A program made the position numbers and the translations under genes. 58,833 bases of DNA from Herpomyces periplanetae (lineage: Eukaryota; Ascomycota; Laboulbeniomycetes; Herpomycetales; Herpomycetaceae): contig WMKJ01000083.1 in the NCBI GenBank assembly GCA_009733715.1, positions 1 through 58,833 of the forward strand, in the 5' to 3' direction. Numbering within the stretch: position 1 is the stretch's first letter; every line of letters starts with the position of its first letter. This document shows positions 11,689 through 22,827 of this stretch, piece after piece. The notes below the pieces were generated by a model. The model saw only the letters and a program-made list of their open reading frames with translations. It searched no databases and was not told the origin of the DNA.

Positions 11689-13805
11689 CTATACGCTTGG
11701 TAAGCCAGACAATGCTTCATAATGTCTCATCTGTTGCTCATGAGCGTCAGTTAATTCTTCAATAGATGGTGATGCAGGTGTGTCTGGTTTACTAGCCATT
11801 ACAATGGTATCTTTAATGGCTTTTAAGTACCAATTCATGTATGGAAACAAGGGAAAATGCTCTCGAATGGCATCTCCAGCTTCTCGACTAATGGAATCCG
11901 GAAGTACACTTTGATACAAGTGAATAGCATCACTTATACAGCGATCAGCCTGCGTAAATCTATTCATTTCTAGCCAACGCTCGGCAGCGATTAAACTCCA
12001 AAATGCCGCTTTTCGTCTCCTTGCGCCTTTAAAGGACTTCTCAGACCTATCCTTCAATTTCAAACATTCCACCACCCTTTCAACAAATACGACATGTCCA
12101 ATGCGTCCAAGATAGTTCAAGTCAAGTATACGATTAGCCAGACGGGTAGCCGTATCATTCGTAGTGGCATTTCTTACACGGATTAATTCCATTCCAATTA
12201 TAATCGTTCGAAGAGTATAATGGGGTTCAAGGCACCGATTCATGTATGAATAAATGGCTGTTTCCAACTGATTTTCTATATTATCGAAGCGAATTTTGGA
12301 AACATTTACCGAGTTTCTCGTTCCATTATTAACGTTAAGCAACATTAAAGATGAAATTGCGGTCATTTCATTAGCGCCTGCATGATACTTCCAAGCTTTA
12401 TCATGTTCAAAATCTTGACGAAGTAAATCATAGACTACGTGAGCAAGTTTAAAATCGCGCAGCATAAAACAAAAGTCGGCTAACTTCCGCATAATAGCTT
12501 CAGAGCTATCCGGTCTATAAAATCCTTGCACTGAATCATAGTTAACATTTGCTGATGACCCTGACATAGCTCCGTATAATGAACCACCACTAGACCTTCC
12601 AGATGAAAATGGGGCCCAACGTTTTGACAGCGATGCTAACTTTCCAGTCAATCCCCGACGTCGTGAGACGATTTGCTCGTTCCAAAACATACAGTATCTT
12701 TCCATGGTTGGAATTAGAGACTGCACTACCATTTCTCTAACAAAATTTTGAAGAGCCGAGACATCACTCGAGAAGATATACTGTTTTTTATTGTCGCCGA
12801 TTTCATGAGATTCTACATAATGAGCAAGGATAAGTTAGTGAACGAGAAATAAACGACTAATTTGGTATACTTGATAGAGATAAACGAACTCTGACTTTGT
12901 ATCAAGGCTAATTCTTCACTCGCTGATATCCATTTACTATCACCGAGCTCAACACATTCTTCACCCAAAGGGGCAATATTGGGGTTAACTGCATGGCTTC
13001 TTAATCGTAAAAGATGACAGTGTAGGCCGAAACTACGTTTAATCTGTTCGAACAAAGCAAGACTCCTGGTAATATCGTCACGATCTTCATCGTGAACAAG
13101 AACATAGTAACGAAGATAATCATTTCCCATCCACGCTGGTAATTGTAAACTTCCGCTAGTAGTGCTAGCATTTAACGAGCGAAGCTCGTCAATCGGATGT
13201 TCATTTCGTGAACTAATCACAATTATGCACGCTACAGGATGTGCAAAAGTTTCATGAGACGATGGAAACGATGACGATAAAAGCCGTTGAAGGTACAATA
13301 AATAATATAATGATACATTCGGACAAGCTTGACCACCACAATCAACTTTTGATGGTTCTGGGGAAATGGGCAATTGAGGGGCAGAGGTAAGATGAAAGTC
13401 GACGACTTGTTCAATTTGACGTATTGTATTATCGAATGATTCATTTCGAGCAATTGAAAATGAATGACCAGATGTTAGCGGATGATTAACGTTGCTCTGA
13501 TATCCGTTAACAGGGTTGACGGGATTTTTTGAAGGGTTAGATGAAGCGTAGTGGAAGGGGGCAAATCGAATTCCGAAATTATTACGAGCATGAGAAACCC
13601 CAACTCCATCACGGATTGAAACAGAGCCGGCTACGTTATCACCGAATGGTCGAATTAATTGAATAAACCCTTGAGTAAGCTTTTTATTGAGCATGATATC
13701 TTCCGTATCCTTGGAAGTAATGACACCGACGAGCGGAGCAAAGCCGCGCATTATAAAGTCCAACACTCGGTCCTCGGGCTTTCGATCCTCCGCGAGTAAG
13801 GTCAT
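11689..13805 (-). CDS. TRS85: TRAPP complex subunit Trs85/TRAPPC8, two exons, about 679 aa
   Basis: Trs85 is the subunit that defines TRAPPIII, the exchange-factor complex that activates Ypt1/Rab1 in autophagy and early-endosome-to-Golgi traffic. Exon 1 (13805-12890) begins with the family's N-terminal block VLDFIMRGFAPLVGVITSKD and contains the RNNFGIRFAPFHYA segment. Exon 2 (12812-11689) carries QNFVREMVVQSLIPTMERY, then WNEQIVSRRRGLTGKL, hallmark Trs85 sequence. The junction is inferred. A standard-looking GTATAC donor nearby leads to a stop, whereas GTTCGT at 12889 keeps the frame through QKSHEIGDNKKQYIF. A GTTCGT donor is also used by VPS53 in this window. The intron is 77 nt with a CACTAAC branch-like site. 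Length fits fungal Trs85; the long C-terminal part of animal TRAPPC8 is absent, as usual in fungi. Confidence 0.92.
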
Positions 13806-15879
13806 TTTTCCAATTTAAAGGTACAATATTTGTATAAATGTGAGCATATGTGTATATATACGTAAATGTAAGTGTATATTATTATAGATTGACCGGCTAT
13901 ACTGAGGCTTGTTTAACCCGGATTTTGTTAGTTTCACATTTACAATAAAGTCCACCACCACCACCTCCACACCTTAAGCTACTTTGGCTTGTGGTTCACA
14001 CGAGGAAGTTCATGAGCAATCGCTTGGGATGAATTTTATTTGAATAGAAGTTGGGATAACGGAAGGAAAGTAAATCGCGTGTATGCGTTTATATGAAGTT
14101 AGTCCGGAGAAAGAAAGGTAGAATTAACATGCAGGCCGGAAAGTATTAGCTACACTAAAAAAGAATGTTTGGTAAGGATGAAATGAGTTGGTAAGGATAA
14201 CACAAGAAAGTAAGTTGATTTTTTTCCCTGGGATTGAAGACTTTTCGAAATTTTCTTTACTGGCTTGTTCGTGTGTGAACACCGCACAAGTGTTTTTGTT
14301 GGAGTTCAACGTTCGACGTTGAAGGTTAAAAGAGTACTTAACCTCTAAGATCGTCAGTAAAAAGCTAGACAGACAAGAGGTTCCAGGATGATAAAATCAC
14401 GTCGTAAAGCAATAAAGCATCTTCCGAAAAACTTTGGTACAGACACGTTAACTCGTTGTAGTATAGATTTCCCTTTACCCGATGAAACGTATACCGATAC
14501 TAACACCGTTAATGAAAATCTGTTTTGATAGTGCATGAAAATTAGCATATACTTTAACAATTCCACTTTCCAATCTGTTTTCTACTTTTGTTCTTTTGAT
14601 CATCATACAATTGAATCTTTCACTTAATTTCTCTTACACTCTTAAGCCAATGCACAATCCCATGATAGAAAAGCCTTCCAACTCATCATTTATGGGGCAA
14701 GATAAAAACAAATTTTTAGGAACCTTGGTAAAATGCAAAAATTTCCGTGATATGTTTAAATTTCCGCGGAAAATAATCTTTACGCATCAAATACATTAAA
14801 AAATAAATGTCACACTGACTGGAAACCAAAAACTTTTTTGGAAATTTTTAATTCACGACTCGTAAATCTTTCATCTTCCCCAAAATCCCTTGCCAAGACC
14901 CTATTGACCTGTGCCACCCACGTGCCGCTATCATCTGAGATCCAAAGCCTAGTCACGTGATTTATTTCGTAGATTGGCGTGGTGGAGATGGGATGAGTGG
15001 AGCGTGGAGTGGCAGGGTGGGGTGGGGTTATATATGAGATGGGATTATTATGGCCGTTGAGGTTGGGGACGAGACGACAAGTAGAGTTGTTTAGTATGAG
15101 AGAGTGGAAATAAGTTTTTCCCGTATAAGGTTTATTGAAATGACTATTTTTGCGTCTGGCTTGGTGTAGGTTTGGCTATAAATAGCTTATTCTGATTTTC
15201 GAAAGATGTTGCTTTTACCCTTTTAATAGTATGGTTAGAGGGTCCCTTTTTAATCAATCTATCTCTAAGGATACAGACCCTTGGGTAAATATTCAGTTAC
15301 TTAATCTATTCCTCGGACTGCTACTTGCACGTACTACTATTTGCGGGGACTCGATCGGACTTTTCTTCATTCCGATGCTTATGATTTTCCGATTCCCAAA
15401 TTATTTACGTTAACATTAAATGATAACTACTTCAAAGACACTATGTTTCGAAATTTTTCAGCGTAAATTATATAGGTAATTGGCAATTTAATTACCCTAT
15501 ATTCCATCTTTGTTAAACCACACGAAAATTTGCATAAACAAACCTTTTTTCATCATCAGACTCTCCCCCAGGGCTTGCGTAGTTCCACTCCGGACTATCT
15601 ATATACGAAATTTACTTGGAAAGAATCAAGTATTAAAGTAACGTAGATCCTCCTCGGTAAAATGGCTTTTGTATTTTGGATAAAGACCAAATTTCCCCAT
15701 TCAATTCATTCTCATTTACTTTCAACTTCCCCATTTTAAAACGAATTAATCTCGAACTCATCACTTTTAAATTGTTTTCTCTAGCATACAATCTACACTC
15801 ATTGCACAAAATAGTTTACCATTTTATACCAAGTTAGGCCAAACTTGGAGCACGCTAAACGTAAATATATTAATTCACA
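13806..15879. other. 2.1-kb intergenic region (divergent promoter TRS85 / secreted protein)
   Basis: No gene recognised. It contains CACGTG boxes at 14919-14924 and 14954-14959 (the latter GTCACGTGA) and a TATAAATA at 15177-15184 on the plus strand. A 60-codon ORF begins with ATG at 15231, about 50 bp after that TATA element; its translation is hydrophobic and unlike anything I know. The secreted-protein gene starts only at 15880, so this promoter may drive a long leader or a separate short transcript. Left of 14320 the plus strand is A/G-rich; further right T/C-rich stretches appear. Confidence 0.5.
15177..15184 (+). promoter_or_regulatory. Candidate TATA box
   Basis: TATAAATA on the plus strand, about 220 bp after a GTCACGTGA element and about 700 bp before the start codon of the secreted-protein gene. 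The match to TATAWAW is exact, but the distance to the next supported CDS is long, so its target is uncertain. Confidence 0.35.
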
Positions 15880-16591
15880 ATGAAAACTGGCATCTCATGC
15901 TTAGCCATATCGGCAATTGTAGCAGTGCTCACTGTGGCACAGGAAGGCGCAGTATTTCAACTTCGACGGGCTACTGGAGCTGGTATATTACCAGGTAGTG
16001 CAGTCTATTTAAAGGATTCTTGGCTACGAATTGCATCAAATCCAACGGGAAACGAAGTAAGTAAAATTGAAAAAAAAAATCCTCACGCATTTACACCCAA
16101 AAAACTACTACTTCTCAATTAAAGGCAATCTAATATATTTTTATAGCCTATTGGAGATTTTGCCATTAGAGGTGATAACATATTCGTAAGAAATCGCAAG
16201 CCAAAAGCTCCATTTGGTGAATGGCTTCCAGGTATGTATTTTACAATTTTCCATTATCAACTATGTTGGCCCATAAATGTGGAATAGTACTGGGTTGAGT
16301 TGGTGGTTTTACCTGAATAAAATGTGCTTAGTAATTATAATTTAACTTACAGTTTTTCGTCAAGACAATGGTGCACTTCGCTACAAGAGAAAAGTCAACT
16401 CCGATGCCGATGTTAACGCTACCATAGAGGAAAACTTTTTTCAAGATGCTATATTCGCATGTGAGACTGAAGAATTAACCCAAGGTGGTAATGTATGGGA
16501 ATTGTTTTCGGGAAATCTTACCCAAAGTCCCGATTGTACACCTATAACTTTTGACAAGTATGACGTACGAACCGGGCGTATGATGACGTAA
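15880..16591 (+). CDS. Small secreted protein of unknown function, three exons, 166 aa
   Basis: My model: exons 15880-16056, 16147-16231, 16353-16591; introns of 90 and 121 nt with donors GTAAGT and GTATGT and acceptors TTATAG and TTACAG. All junctions keep the frame. The start MKTGISCLAISAIVAVLTVA is a clear signal peptide, with cleavage likely near residue 20-23. The mature part has about 145 residues, two cysteines outside the signal peptide (FACETE and PDCTP) that could pair, and N-glycosylation sequons NAT and NLT. Trp-containing segments (SWLRIAS, GEWLPVF, NVWELF) recur at spaced intervals. There is no membrane anchor or GPI signal. I do not recognise the family; a fungal cell-wall or extracellular protein is the most that can be said. 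Confidence 0.8.
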
Positions 16592-17745
16592 TTGGTCTGT
16601 GATTTTCGTACTTCTTGTTCTGCATACGAAGGGTTAAATTTAATCCTTCGCTGGTGTGTGATTTGTACTTAAGCGAATGGGCGGAGCATTTAAATTTCAA
16701 TCAGCATTGTAATAATATGTCTTTCGCATACTTAGCATATTTATGCTAGCATAATCCTTTTTTTACATAGAAATTCAATGAAAAATTTGATCAGTCAATC
16801 CTTTAATCTTCTTCATTTTCTTGGTTCAATTATCCACTATCACGTGATCATAAATTATACAGAGAGTTTTTAGTTTTTGAGAATTGGGTGGAAAGAGGTG
16901 TAAGATGGTGAGGACTGAGTTTAGGGTAGTAAATGGATAGGTAGATGAATTTGTTGAGTTTAAAAGGGTGTATGATGATTATGTTTCATATATTGATTAA
17001 CCTTTGTAAAATTTGGACCAAAATTTTCCATAAAGATATAACAAAAAAAAGAAATACATATGAAACCCATCAATAAGAAGTTAATACAAGTTATACGTAA
17101 CCAATATCAGTGAGCTTAAAGATTACCTATTTAATTCATAAGCATATAAAATTCACAATGACTACTCATCTTTCACTAATCTCATATTCTTATAATTTCA
17201 TGCCCCTAATTGCAAATATTCCAACTATACACTAATAGCCAATCCTTAGGGTATGCGGTTTTCAGCGAAAAGTCTTTCCTCTTGAAAAAACCCATTTGCA
17301 TAAGTTGGTAGGTAAGAGGGTAAATGTGGGAGGAGTAGATTTAATAGAGGAATTTATAGGGATGAGTAGAGAAAAAGTCAATTTAGATATGCTGAAAAGA
17401 AACTATTATAAAAGATATAATTAAACCCTTCAATTTCACAAATCTTCAGTACTTCAAAATTTTCCTTTTTTCCTATTTATTCCTTAACACGCTCCCCGCT
17501 TAATCAACGCGACACCATACAACATGATGTAAGCGAGATCGTTTTGTATTAGGTAAGCACATTTAGGAGAGTGACGCGATGTAGAGAAAAGGGATTTTAC
17601 GGACGACTAACTAGAATAAACTGGTTATGAATATAAAGCGAATTGAAAATTTGTTAATTATGATGGTAATTTAGAGATAAATGGTTAGAGTGAAAGAAGA
17701 ATTTTGTGAAACATGATGTTTTTGTGATTGAATGGGCAAAAATTT
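16592..17745. other. Intergenic, upstream of CCA1-TTI2
   Basis: 1.15 kb of AT-rich DNA with no recognisable gene. A CACGTG box (TATCACGTGATC) lies at 16841-16846. The frame of the downstream gene opens at a TTG codon at 17728, but the first ATG in that frame is at 17746. Confidence 0.5.
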
Positions 17746-20700
17746 ATGATTTTTAAGGACCTAAGTAATTTTGAGGGTTTGGGAACAAAATTTAGACAAT
17801 TGGAACATTTCAAGGTGGGATGGAATTGGTACCAACTTGTTCAATGGAAATTTAAAAATCGGAAAAAGGTGAATTGGAATTTAATTTACCAAAGACCTTC
17901 GAGGAATAGCAGGAAAACTTTCGTGCCGAGAAAGTATAAACCTGATCACGGAATATTTACTATTACCAAAATGAATGAAAATCCAACAAAGGAAGGTTTA
18001 GTACCGGGAGAAGTTTTGCCAAAAATTTTTTTAAACTCGACAGAGTTTAGGCTAAAATGCTTTTTGCTGGATGTTGCACAATATATCGATAAAAAAATTA
18101 TCAAGGAAAAACCAATTTCTCGATGTACTAAATCCCCTTCTACCGTGATTAGATTCACAGGAGGTTGGGTCAGGGATAAATTATTGGGCTTGTCAAGTCA
18201 GGATATTGATGTAGCAATTAACAATATGACGGGCTATGAGTTCGGTAAAAATATACTTGAATTCATCAGTGTACACGAAAACTCCTTGAAATATGGCTTC
18301 AATTTAGCACCCGAAAAACTTCACAAAATTGACGCTAACCCGGATAAATCAAAACATCTGGAAACTACAACAATTAAACTTTTCAATGTTGATGTTGATT
18401 TTGTTAATTTACGCCGTGAAAGTTATTCTGAATCAAGTCGAAATCCCATCATGGAATTCGGTACCCCTGAGGAAGATGCCGCACGACGAGATGCTACGGT
18501 TAACGCTCTCTTTTATAATTTGAATACTTCTTCCGTTGAAGATTTTACTCGACAAGGCCTACAAGATTTAGAAAGTGGAACTGTACGAACTCCCTTAGAT
18601 CCAGTTAAAACGTTTAAAGACGACCCACTACGTGTACTTCGATTAATTCGATTTGCGTGTAAACTCGACTTTGCAATTGAAGTTACTGCCCTAGAAGCAA
18701 TGACCCGTGAAGATGTTCAACAAGCCTTGCGTGTTAAAATCAGTCGTGAACGTATTGGAATCGAGTTGGAAAAGATTTTCAAAGGTCCCAATGCTCGTTT
18801 AGCTTTTGAACTAATTCATAAACAAAATTTATACCTATGCATCTTTAACGTCAGCGATGATTTTAAAGCCAGTTTATCCTCGAAAGGTAATGATGACGAT
18901 AATAATAATAAAGCCCGTGATGTTATTAAATATGAATATAACCTTAAAAATTGGAGTAGTGTATACCGAATGGCCGATAGATTGGCCAATTTAACTGATG
19001 CTTCTCCTCATTATATACTAAAACGTCTCCTTTTCACGGGCGAAGAAGAGAGATATCTTGCCTGGATAATGGTTGCAATGACCCCATGGATTGACGCTGG
19101 TGTTACTACAAGATCAACGGGCTCAAAAGGTAATTTAACTTATTCCGCCATCGTTGCTCGTGAGGGATTTCGAGCTACAAACAAAGTTTCTGATTTACTT
19201 AACATGGGCATACATAATCTTGACCATATTCACCAGACTAAAGATCGTTGCTTCATGAAGTTAAGAGGCTCTTATTCGTTTGGTGACGAGGACCCTGGCT
19301 TGCGTCGTGAGACAATTGGAATGGCCATCCGTCGATGGGGAAGTACATGGAGGAGTCAAGTTCTTCTATCCCTGTTTTATGATGTTCTTCAAGATCTTCA
19401 GACCCATGAAAGTGAGTACTTGCGTCCAGTATGCCAACTTGTTAATTTTAGACTCTGTTAACTCCCTCAGTAGCAATCCTACAATCTTATTCTATGTTAA
19501 TCCAACACGCTGAAACCCTCGGTGTTCTTAACGTTTACACGGAAAAACCCATAATTAACGGTCGTGACTTATGTAGCCTTATGAGCACCAAACCGGGATC
19601 TTGGGTATCGGGAGCTCTCGACGTTGTCATGGAATGGCAACTGGGTCATCCCGATATAATCAATGGCCTGTCTAAGGAAGAGATTTTACAACAAATTACA
19701 TCATATCTCGGCGGTGCTGACCTTCAAAATTTATTATTACCACAATGCGCTTTGGGTGAACTTCGTTTCAATATCTTGAAGTATTTACTAGAGAATTGCA
19801 TTAGAAATGCTTTTAGTCAGTCTCCCATTACTGGCATTTCAAGACAAGGCCGCCCTTCAAAACATAATTCATCATGGTCAAATTACACAATGGCTTCAGA
19901 CCATGAAATCGATTCAATGCTCGATGAATCGGTTGAACGCAAAATACGACCTTGGAAATTTACAGAGTCCTATACACTAGAATTATTACTTTGGGTACTA
20001 CGAAATATTCACGATGGAGACAACGTTGAGAAACTTTGGCCAAATTTAATTCCTCCAATTTTTTCCTTACTTCAGGATCGTCAAGTTAAGTATAAGCAGT
20101 TGGGCTGTACGCTGTCACGATATCTCTTGGAGAAGACTCAACCTGGATTCCTTGCAAAAGTTGGCCTGTCCAACTTGTTCTACGATTCACTTGTGCATTG
20201 TTTAACGTTTCTTCCTACATTAACACCCCTCCGCGACAGTATTGACCTTCTTACGGAGGCCTATCCCGCTTTAATTCAACTATTTTACACAATTCATCAA
20301 TCCACCATCAATCTCTCAACCTCCGTCAATGCTCCACTTCGCCGTCACAGCCCAAGTCTCACTCTAACACCGCGTGATTCAAAACTTGATTTAACAAAAT
20401 CGGGTAAATCACCAACTTTTGATCCACCTTTAAACAGCCGTTCTGAATTTCTAGATAATCTCGTTCAGTCTGCCATTATTATTCCTTATCAACATGCAGG
20501 TGACAACGTAGAAATTTGTTCTTTGATCATGGAAAATGCTTGCACTATAATTTGTGAATTGCAAATTGAAAGCGTCAAACATCTAACCTTGCTTATGCCA
20601 ATCATCATGAACCAGCTCTGCTCCCCGTTTATTCTTGCAGACCTTAAACTTGTTAACGTCGCTTTGAAATTATTGCAAGAAATCTTTTTGAACGCTTGGC

Positions 20701-20981
20701 CTCGAATTCCTCCTTATAAATTCGAGATATTGAAGACCCTCGGTACCCTGTGGCTACGAATATCTGATGATCTTCATTCACTTCAACAGTCTTCACCACA
20801 CGAGACGGTAAATCTTCGTTTGGAAAAGCTTTCCCAGTTACAACATCATCTTCACGATTGTGTTGAACTCTTCAGCGCTGCTATGCGAGATGACCTGCAT
20901 GAATTACCTCCCATCTTAAAAGATATGTACAACGTTGAACCCAGGCTTAAATCCTTATTTGGTAAACTTTATCCCGGTTAG
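17746..20981 (+). CDS. CCA1/TTI2: CCA tRNA nucleotidyltransferase fused to a TTI2 (Tel2-interacting protein 2) domain, 1058 aa
   Basis: Exons 17746-19411 and 19471-20981; the 59-nt intron has a GTGAGT donor and a GTTAAC element 10 nt before CTCAG. Residues about 80-638 form a complete class II CCA-adding enzyme: GGWVRD (139-144), catalytic DID (153-155), RRDATVNALFYN (from 247), DPLRVLRLIRFACKL, and ISRERIGIELEK. After the junction come KPIINGRDLC, PGSWVSGALDVVMEWQLGHP and EILQQITSYLGG, the normal end of the family. The same exon then runs without a stop into a helical TTI2 region (about 639-1058): GELRFNILKYLLEN, GRPSKHN, RPWKF, LWPNLIPPIFSLLQD, KYKQLGCTLSRYL. TTI2 belongs to the Tel2-Tti1-Tti2 complex that matures PIK-related kinases. 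ATG at 17971 is an alternative start; the 75 basic residues before it could target mitochondria, as alternative starts do in yeast Cca1. Both domains look intact. Confidence 0.85.
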
Positions 20982-20984
20982 AGT

Positions 20985-22223
20985 TCAGACGCCATGAGAA
21001 CTCATCGAAACTGGAGATTTTGTCAGTGTAATGGAAACCGATAGAGATGAACTGGAAGTATGTCCCGCTGGTTGACTCTGCTTCGTCATATCATCTTTTG
21101 ACATGATATCCGATGATGCCGGTCCTGACTCTGGGACTTCTTCCCTATATTCTCTGCGTGCTAGTTTAACAAGCTGCTCATAATGCGATCTGTTTGCCTC
21201 TAGCCATAATTTGGAGTCTATTTTCGTCTTTGATGTCTCGTTCATTCCCGATTGTGTTGAGCTACCTAATTTTCTTGATCCGCCTCCTCCCACAGTTTTC
21301 TCCCATTCTGTCAGCAATTGAAGTAACTCTCGCCGTGATCGTGGCCGTACTGAATCGCAATTTGCATTGAACAAGTTCATCCATTCTGTATGCCTTCGTA
21401 TTAATAGAGACTTAGATCCCCACGATGGGATCCCTAGATCATGCATTTTTTTCCTTAGGCCACTTTCTGATAATAAGGAATAGTTCAGCTGTGCAATAGG
21501 TGTCGCTTTGCATGCACCTTTTTCCGTGTTCCTCTTTCTTTGCCCTCCTAGTACCCAATTACAACCATTACCACTTTTTGGCTGACTTGTACTCTTAGAA
21601 TCATTATCAGTAGCATCTGTACACGTATCTAAGTGTGAAAAGACGGCAGATTCCATCATCTTAATTCCGCAAACTGGACAAGGAACAATACTAGAACCAT
21701 CCTGAGCTTCTCTACCATTTTTATAGGGATCAGGATGATCATCAATTTCATCACAAAACAAGGAATCATTAACAGACGTACCGGACGTCTGACCCCTGCT
21801 TAATTCTTCCACAGACTTCCATCGACGCTTTGAACTACGTTTGTTTTCATCTACCGGATCACTATCAAGTCGTCGTTTCAACTCAATTCCATGCTCATGC
21901 TCATCGTTAATCAATGATAACTTAACCTCACTCCTTTCCTCGTAATGCTTAACCAGTAGCTGTTGTAATCTTTCGCGTACACTTAGAAATGCTTCTAACG
22001 TTTCAAATATAGATAAGTTTCCACGTAATTGACTCAGTTGACATTCTGTTCGACAAACTGGACATCGTTCATCATGAACTAAGCATTTTCGTATGCATAA
22101 AGAGCAAAATGTATGCGAACAACCCGTTATAACTGGCGTGTCAAAATATTCTTTGCAAATCTGACATCGTAATGATCCGTCCAAGTCCCCCAAAAACCGA
22201 ACCGATAATTCAAGTTCCCCCAT
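20985..22223 (-). CDS. RAD18: E3 ubiquitin ligase Rad18, 412 aa
   Basis: Rad18, with Rad6, mono-ubiquitinates PCNA at stalled replication forks and starts translesion synthesis. Domains in order: a C3HC4 RING at residues 20-57 (C20, C23, C35, H37, C40, C43, C54, C57, all present); a UBZ4-type zinc finger around 183-203 (CPVCGIKMMESAVFSHLDTC); and a SAP DNA-binding motif around 250-280 (LRKKMHDLGIPSWGSK followed by HTEWMNLFN). The region after it, with NRSHYEQLVKLARREY, fits the Rad6-binding helix. The length is typical of fungal Rad18. A single exon with ATG at 22223. Its stop is 3 nt from the TTI2 stop on the other strand, so the two mRNAs must overlap at their 3' ends. It shares a 604-bp divergent promoter with DDB1, another damage-response gene. 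Confidence 0.95.
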   Translation of the reverse strand: MGELELSVRFLGDLDGSLRCQICKEYFDTPVITGCSHTFCSLCIRKCLVHDERCPVCRTECQLSQLRGNLSIFETLEAFLSVRERLQQLLVKHYEERSEVKLSLINDEHEHGIELKRRLDSDPVDENKRSSKRRWKSVEELSRGQTSGTSVNDSLFCDEIDDHPDPYKNGREAQDGSSIVPCPVCGIKMMESAVFSHLDTCTDATDNDSKSTSQPKSGNGCNWVLGGQRKRNTEKGACKATPIAQLNYSLLSESGLRKKMHDLGIPSWGSKSLLIRRHTEWMNLFNANCDSVRPRSRRELLQLLTEWEKTVGGGGSRKLGSSTQSGMNETSKTKIDSKLWLEANRSHYEQLVKLARREYREEVPESGPASSDIMSKDDMTKQSQPAGHTSSSSLSVSITLTKSPVSMSSHGV

Positions 22224-22827
22224 GCCATAATTAATTCTTAAATTTACACGCGTATAATAGTCCCCCAGTATAAACTAAATTCGCCAAAATGATATTTTTC
22301 TTCATCCTCCCAATTTCACACCTGGCCCTTTACCTCCCACCTGATTTGTCACATGATATCACATGTCTCATCCCGATTGTGGTCCCGTGACCGTGTAGTA
22401 CTATTAGCGGAAAATTTTTCTTTTATCAGAATTTACTTTGTGCGAGAGAAATAAACCAAAAATTATTTTCCCCAAGTTTTTCCCAATTTTCTCTACTTTT
22501 ACCAAATTTTCAAAGGCTCTTTAGGGAATCTTTACGCTTTACTCTATACTTTTACATGCACATCCATCACCTCTACCACTCCACCACTCTCCACGCCTCC
22601 CGCTTGTCCATTACCCTGCGCCCTCGCACATTAGTAGATCATGTGACGTACATAAAATATTAAGGATTTGGCCTAATTGTTCGATGATCTAACGGGGTTT
22701 GTCGGAGAAATATATATTATATTGTGAAAAATTAACGTACTTTCAAGCTTCTAACGAGTTTTGTTAACTTTATTGGTGGCATTTTTTGGAAAATTTCCGT
22801 TAATCCGGGAATATCTATCCTCTTTAA
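22224..22827. promoter_or_regulatory. Divergent promoter region RAD18 / DDB1
   Basis: 604 bp between two start codons. It contains ACATGATATCACATGT around 22352 (an imperfect palindrome), GATCATGTGACGT around 22638, and a C/T-rich tract at about 22555-22625 on the DDB1 sense strand. No CACGTG core is seen, unlike most promoters here. Individual binding sites are inference only. Confidence 0.45.

Noticed and set aside
12813-12890. TRS85 intron using the GTATAC donor at about 12871
   Set aside because: It has the best-looking donor and a CACTAAC branch site, but with the TATGTAG acceptor the frame runs into TGA at once. The GTTCGT donor at 12889 keeps the frame and restores family sequence.
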